The notes under the pieces were generated by a model. The model made no database searches, was not told where the DNA came from, and was given only the letters and a program-made list of their open reading frames with translations. Source: Chlorobium sp. (GTDB lineage: Bacteria > Bacteroidota > Chlorobiia > Chlorobiales > Chlorobiaceae). Taken from it: a stretch of DNA of 64,000 nt. Shown piece after piece: positions 61,106 to 64,000 of the stretch. The stretch covers positions 1 to 64,000 of the forward strand of contig SZXX01000030.1 of assembly GCA_005843825.1 (NCBI GenBank), read 5' to 3'. Position numbers and translations under genes: made by a program. Each line of letters begins with the position of its first letter. Within the stretch, counting starts at the first letter, position 1.

Positions 61106-61855
61106 TTATTCTGGGGTATCGAGCTCTGAACTCAACTCTTTCCAGAGGCTGCTGTATGCCTTTGCTGCAGTGGAGTTTGGCAGAACTGCATTGAGCGGAG
61201 CACGATAGATGCCCATTTTTTCAACTTCAGAATTGTAGGGAATAGTCTGGGAGAGAAATCCCGGGGTGTTTCGGAATTCATGAATGATATCGTGATGCAT
61301 TTTCTTTCTTTTTTCTACCATGGTGAAAAATGCACGGATTTTTGAGCTGTCAAGATTGTTGTTTTCAAAAAATTCTTTCAGCTGAACGTAGGTGCGTATT
61401 GAAAGCGTTGTCGGAATCATGGGCACGAGGATAATATCGGAGGCGGCAAAAACACTCTCGGAGAGAAGGGTAAGGTTTGGTGGGCAGTCAAAAAAAACAA
61501 AGCGGTAATCTTCGCTCAGTTCCTCAAGGTTTTTCTTGAGTTTTTTTCTCGGCTTTTTCTCATCGGAAAGTTCAATATCAAGGTTCCGGTATGAAAAGTC
61601 TGAAGGCAGCAGGTCGAGGTTTTCAAAGTCGGTTGCCTTGATATTGTTATGGATTTTTTTGCTGCCTTTGAGAAATTTGTCGCTGTTGAACTTTTTCGAT
61701 GCGGTAATCCTGAAATAGAAGGAACTTGCTCCCTGCGGATCGAGATCGCAGATCAGCGTCGGTGGGGAGCAGAGGGCTGAGAGATAAGAGAGGTTGACTG
61801 CTGTAGCGGTTTTTCCGACTCCTCCTTTGATGCTGTAGAGTGCTATTGTTTTCAT
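61106..61855 (-). CDS. ParA/Soj-type ATPase without ParB
   Basis: 249 residues. Deviant Walker [13 protein letters not shown] at 8-19 with the signature lysine, [15 protein letters not shown], and FVFFDCPPN for Walker B. Such proteins position DNA or protein complexes on the nucleoid. No parB-like gene is adjacent, and the neighbours are an SDR and a lipoprotein. It may be a MinD/ParA-like positioning factor for another cargo. Confidence 0.88.
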   Translation of the reverse strand: MKTIALYSIKGGVGKTATAVNLSYLSALCSPPTLICDLDPQGASSFYFRITASKKFNSDKFLKGSKKIHNNIKATDFENLDLLPSDFSYRNLDIELSDEKKPRKKLKKNLEELSEDYRFVFFDCPPNLTLLSESVFAASDIILVPMIPTTLSIRTYVQLKEFFENNNLDSSKIRAFFTMVEKRKKMHHDIIHEFRNTPGFLSQTIPYNSEVEKMGIYRAPLNAVLPNSTAAKAYSSLWKELSSELDTPE

Positions 61856-62091
61856 TGTCAGGGAATTGCTCGTTGGAAGATCTTAAGAGAGGTGAGATTT
61901 CTCTTTGACTAATATAGGAAGATATGATCTAAATGAAGGGGTTTGCCGAGCCCTTTGGCTATGAGATGGTGCTTTTAAATAGAGAGAGTTTTTCATAAAT
62001 TACGAGACTGTATAATTTACTAAGAGTCTATAAAAGGTTGGCTCAATCAAACTCAACAACCGGTTCTCAACAACCTGTTTCCAACAACCTG
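61856..62091. promoter_or_regulatory. Divergent region between parA-like gene and BMP lipoprotein gene
   Basis: TATAAT at 62011-62016 is a possible -10 for the lipoprotein gene; no strong -35 is present at the correct distance. The sequence 62045-62090 has three nearly repeated pieces (CAACTCAACAACC, CTCAACAACC, TCCAACAACC). Confidence 0.35.
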
Positions 62092-63135
62092 ATGAAGCAT
62101 CCAGTCTCTTTTCTTCTTTTGTTGTTATTCCTTTTTGTCGGCTGTTCCGGAAAATCCGTTGAAAACAGAGGTAAAGAGGACTCTGTGAAGAGCAAATTAA
62201 AGATTGGTCTGGTTTTTGACGTTGGTGGAAGAGGTGATAAATCATTTAATGATTCGGCTTATAACGGCCTGGAAATTGCAAAGCAAAAGCATGGGGTATC
62301 TTTTATTTACCTTGAGCCGCAGGGGGAGGGAGCTGATCGTGAAGCAGCCTTGCGCCAGATGGCAACAGACCCTGATGTTGGATTGATTATCGGTGTCGGT
62401 ATGCTCTTCAGTGAGGATATTACTGCAATTGCTTCTGAATTCCCTGACAAGAAATTTGCATGCATCGACTACATCAGTAAACCTGGAACCCGTGTCCCTG
62501 ACAATCTTCAGGGAATTGTTTTTGAAGAGAAAAAAGGTTCTTACCTGGCCGGCGCTCTTGCCGGGCTTGTTACCAAAACAAAAACAGTCGGGTTTATCGG
62601 CGGGATGGAATCGAATATCATCAAAAAGTTTGAGACAGGTTTTATTGATGGAGTCCACGCAGTCAACCCCGGTGCCAGAGTGATTTCCGGTTATGTAGGC
62701 ATGACTGGAGCTGCGTTTGCAAATCCTGCTAAAGGCAAGGAGCTTGCGCTTGGCCAGTATGGAAGGGGAGCCGACATCATCTATGAGGCGGCAGGGGCTA
62801 CCGGGCTTGGAGTCATTGAGGCTGCCAGAGTCAGCAAAGGTCTTGTTATCTGCACTGATCGTGACCAGGAATCAGAAGCTCCCGGATTTGTATTGTCAAG
62901 TATGACAAAAGCGGTTGACCGGGCAGTTTTGAAAACTGTGGAGAATGTTCTGGATGGAAGCTTTAAGGGTGGACGCGCTTCAGTATTTGGTTTGGCCGAT
63001 CGTTACACGGATTATGTTTACAACAATAAAAATGCATCGCTGATCGGTACTGAAAATCATGAAAAGGTTGAGGATATTCGCAAAAAAATCGTTGAAGGGA
63101 AAATTGTTGTCAATGAGACCGCCGTTGGACAATAA
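62092..63135 (+). CDS. BMP-family substrate-binding lipoprotein (PnrA-like)
   Basis: Periplasmic-binding protein of the basic-membrane-protein family, whose members bind purine nucleosides for ABC import. From the ATG at 62092: MKHPVSFLLLLLFLFVGCSGK, with the lipidated Cys at 18. The body has KIGLVFDVGGRGDKSFNDSAYNGL, IIGVGMLFSEDITAIASEFP, GALAGLVTKTKTVGFIGG, and ADIIYEAAGATGLGVIEA, all standard. A TTG at 62038 keeps the frame open but would break the signal peptide. No permease or ATPase genes are adjacent within the window. Confidence 0.92.
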   Translation: MKHPVSFLLLLLFLFVGCSGKSVENRGKEDSVKSKLKIGLVFDVGGRGDKSFNDSAYNGLEIAKQKHGVSFIYLEPQGEGADREAALRQMATDPDVGLIIGVGMLFSEDITAIASEFPDKKFACIDYISKPGTRVPDNLQGIVFEEKKGSYLAGALAGLVTKTKTVGFIGGMESNIIKKFETGFIDGVHAVNPGARVISGYVGMTGAAFANPAKGKELALGQYGRGADIIYEAAGATGLGVIEAARVSKGLVICTDRDQESEAPGFVLSSMTKAVDRAVLKTVENVLDGSFKGGRASVFGLADRYTDYVYNNKNASLIGTENHEKVEDIRKKIVEGKIVVNETAVGQ

Positions 63136-63230
63136 TGGTTGCATTACCTATCGCACAGTGATTGCTGTGAATGGTCTTGCGGTGAGCGGAAAATTGAAGG
63201 GATTGTTAATTGACTGAAGGTAGATTACTG

Positions 63231-64000
63231 GTGAATAAAAAAATACTTGTAACCGGCGCAACCGGTTTTATTGGTTCGGCTCTTGTGAAAAAACTCGCTC
63301 TTACTTCTAATGAAGTTTCGATTATTGTCCGCACAAGTTCCGATTTGACCTCTCTTGAGGATGTTCTGGACAAGGTCAAGCTTGTCTATGGTGACATTAC
63401 TGACAGAGCCTCCCTTGATTCTGCCCTGCAGGGTATTGATTATGTCTATCACTCTGCCGGTCTTACCTATATGGGTGATAAAAAAAATGAGCTTCTCTAC
63501 AAAATCAATGTTGACGGAACTCGCAATGTTTTACAAGCTTCTCTTGCTGCAGGCGTCAAGAGGGTTGTGCATGTCAGCTCGATAACTGCAGTTGGAATTG
63601 CCTTCGACAAAAAGCCGCTTAATGAATCTTCTGAATGGAATTTCAAGGCCATAAGCCTTGAATATGCAAGGACAAAACATATGTCCGAAATTGAAGTTGC
63701 TGAAGCTGTAAAAAAAGGACTTGACTGTGTTATCGTCAATCCTGCATTTGTTTTTGGCGCTGGTGATATCAATTTCAACGCTGGACGGATCATCAAGGAT
63801 ATTTACAATAGAAAGCTTCCGTTTTATCCGTTAGGAGGTGTCTGTGTTGTCGATGTTGAGAACGTAGCCGACACCATCATTACCGCTATGGAGATAGGGA
63901 AAACGGGGGAGCGTTATATCATCGGCGGTGAAAATGTGTCGTACAAGCAGCTTGCCGATACGATTTCACGGATAACAGGCGCACCGAAAATTCTTTTTCC
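63231..64000 (+). CDS. NAD-dependent epimerase/dehydratase-like protein (partial, runs off window)
   Basis: Extended SDR cut by the window end; 256 residues are visible. N-terminus from a GTG at 63231: VNKKILVTGATGFIGSALVK, the Rossmann motif. YVYHSAGLTYMG, HVSSITAVG, YARTKHMSE (Y-x-x-x-K) and VNPAFVFGAGD follow, as in dihydroflavonol-reductase/3-beta-HSD-like sugar or sterol reductases. A TTG at 63210 is another possible start. GAAGG lies about 10 nt before the GTG. Confidence 0.88.
   Translation, partial: MNKKILVTGATGFIGSALVKKLALTSNEVSIIVRTSSDLTSLEDVLDKVKLVYGDITDRASLDSALQGIDYVYHSAGLTYMGDKKNELLYKINVDGTRNVLQASLAAGVKRVVHVSSITAVGIAFDKKPLNESSEWNFKAISLEYARTKHMSEIEVAEAVKKGLDCVIVNPAFVFGAGDINFNAGRIIKDIYNRKLPFYPLGGVCVVDVENVADTIITAMEIGKTGERYIIGGENVSYKQLADTISRITGAPKILF

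Noticed and set aside
1..64000. CRISPR arrays, rRNA genes, further tRNAs, prophage genes
   Set aside because: No regularly spaced direct repeats, no rRNA-like sequence and only one cloverleaf (tRNA-Cys) were found on reading the intergenic regions. No phage structural genes were seen.

Overview
The window reads as a chromosomal stretch of a green sulfur bacterium (phylum Chlorobi/Chlorobiota, Chlorobium/Pelodictyon lineage). The most specific marker is a chlorosome-envelope protein of the CsmI/CsmJ/CsmX type with an N-terminal [2Fe-2S] domain (24256-24891, minus). Short-chain dehydrogenase 60295-61098 resembles the chlorophyll b reductases NOL/NYC1. Moderate G+C, few strong Shine-Dalgarno sites, a TTG-started rpsP and many short dispersed intergenic repeats fit that group. 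Species level is inference only.

Layout. 0.3-5.3 kb (minus): priA, adk, an unknown gene and rlmN. 5.6-9.8 kb (plus): DHH phosphoesterase, leucyl aminopeptidase, alpha/beta hydrolase, coiled-coil lipoprotein. 9.9-13.9 kb: UDP-glucose dehydrogenase, a translationally overlapping thiamine operon (minus) and a RidA protein, followed by 800 bp of AT-rich non-coding DNA. 14.7-18.7 kb: S41 protease, two START/SRPBCC proteins and a heptose-type kinase. 18.8-22.3 kb: the conserved ffh-rpsP-rimM-trmD-rplS block. 22.3-27.3 kb: an accessory island with a DUF1016 nuclease, a truncated SbcD-like start, the chlorosome gene, a VapBC module, a ParE/antitoxin module, and two ~100-bp direct repeats enclosing the chlorosome and toxin-antitoxin part. 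27.4-33.5 kb: metallo-beta-lactamase protein, MutY-like glycosylase, acyl-CoA ligase, UPF0104 flippase-like protein and a probable glycosyltransferase. 33.6-34.5 kb: a TacA/TacT-like (DUF1778/GNAT) toxin-antitoxin pair. 34.8-37.8 kb: a three-gene sugar operon (CMP-sugar synthetase, iron-type alcohol dehydrogenase, DegT aminotransferase) that matches the logic of 8-amino-Kdo synthesis. Then tRNA-Cys, a DUF2127 protein, rmuC and an orphan HigA.

40.6-43.9 kb holds a GAF/multi-PAS hybrid histidine kinase broken by one extra base near 41876. 44.0-49.5 kb has a small protein resembling NHLP/Os1348-type leader proteins, a divergent FtsZ paralogue with altered GTP-binding and catalytic motifs, and a nitrosative-stress-like cluster: Rrf2 regulator behind a perfect 19-bp palindrome, ferredoxin, TPR protein and hybrid-cluster protein Hcp. 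49.5-56.3 kb is envelope and export: a YdcF-family protein, a beta-barrel protein, a DevBCA-like ABC exporter with its TolC-type channel, and a divergent MarR regulator. 56.3-64 kb: YceI, a LigB-type dioxygenase, an NlpC/P60 peptidase, UPF0149, a VanX-like dipeptidase, the NOL/NYC1-like SDR, an orphan ParA ATPase, a BMP-family lipoprotein and a nucleoside-diphosphate-sugar epimerase/reductase-like gene cut by the window end.

Between genes I recognise several dispersed repeat families: A (TAGATCCCTC...CGGGATGA), B (TTGGCAGT tandems with GTGCTGAGTG), C (CCTATAGG palindromes), D (a 43-bp unit, two copies), E (the ~100-bp direct repeats) and F (a 21-bp motif at position 1 and at 31234 that looks like an insertion-sequence end). 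They sit mainly at convergent gene ends and in the toxin-antitoxin island.
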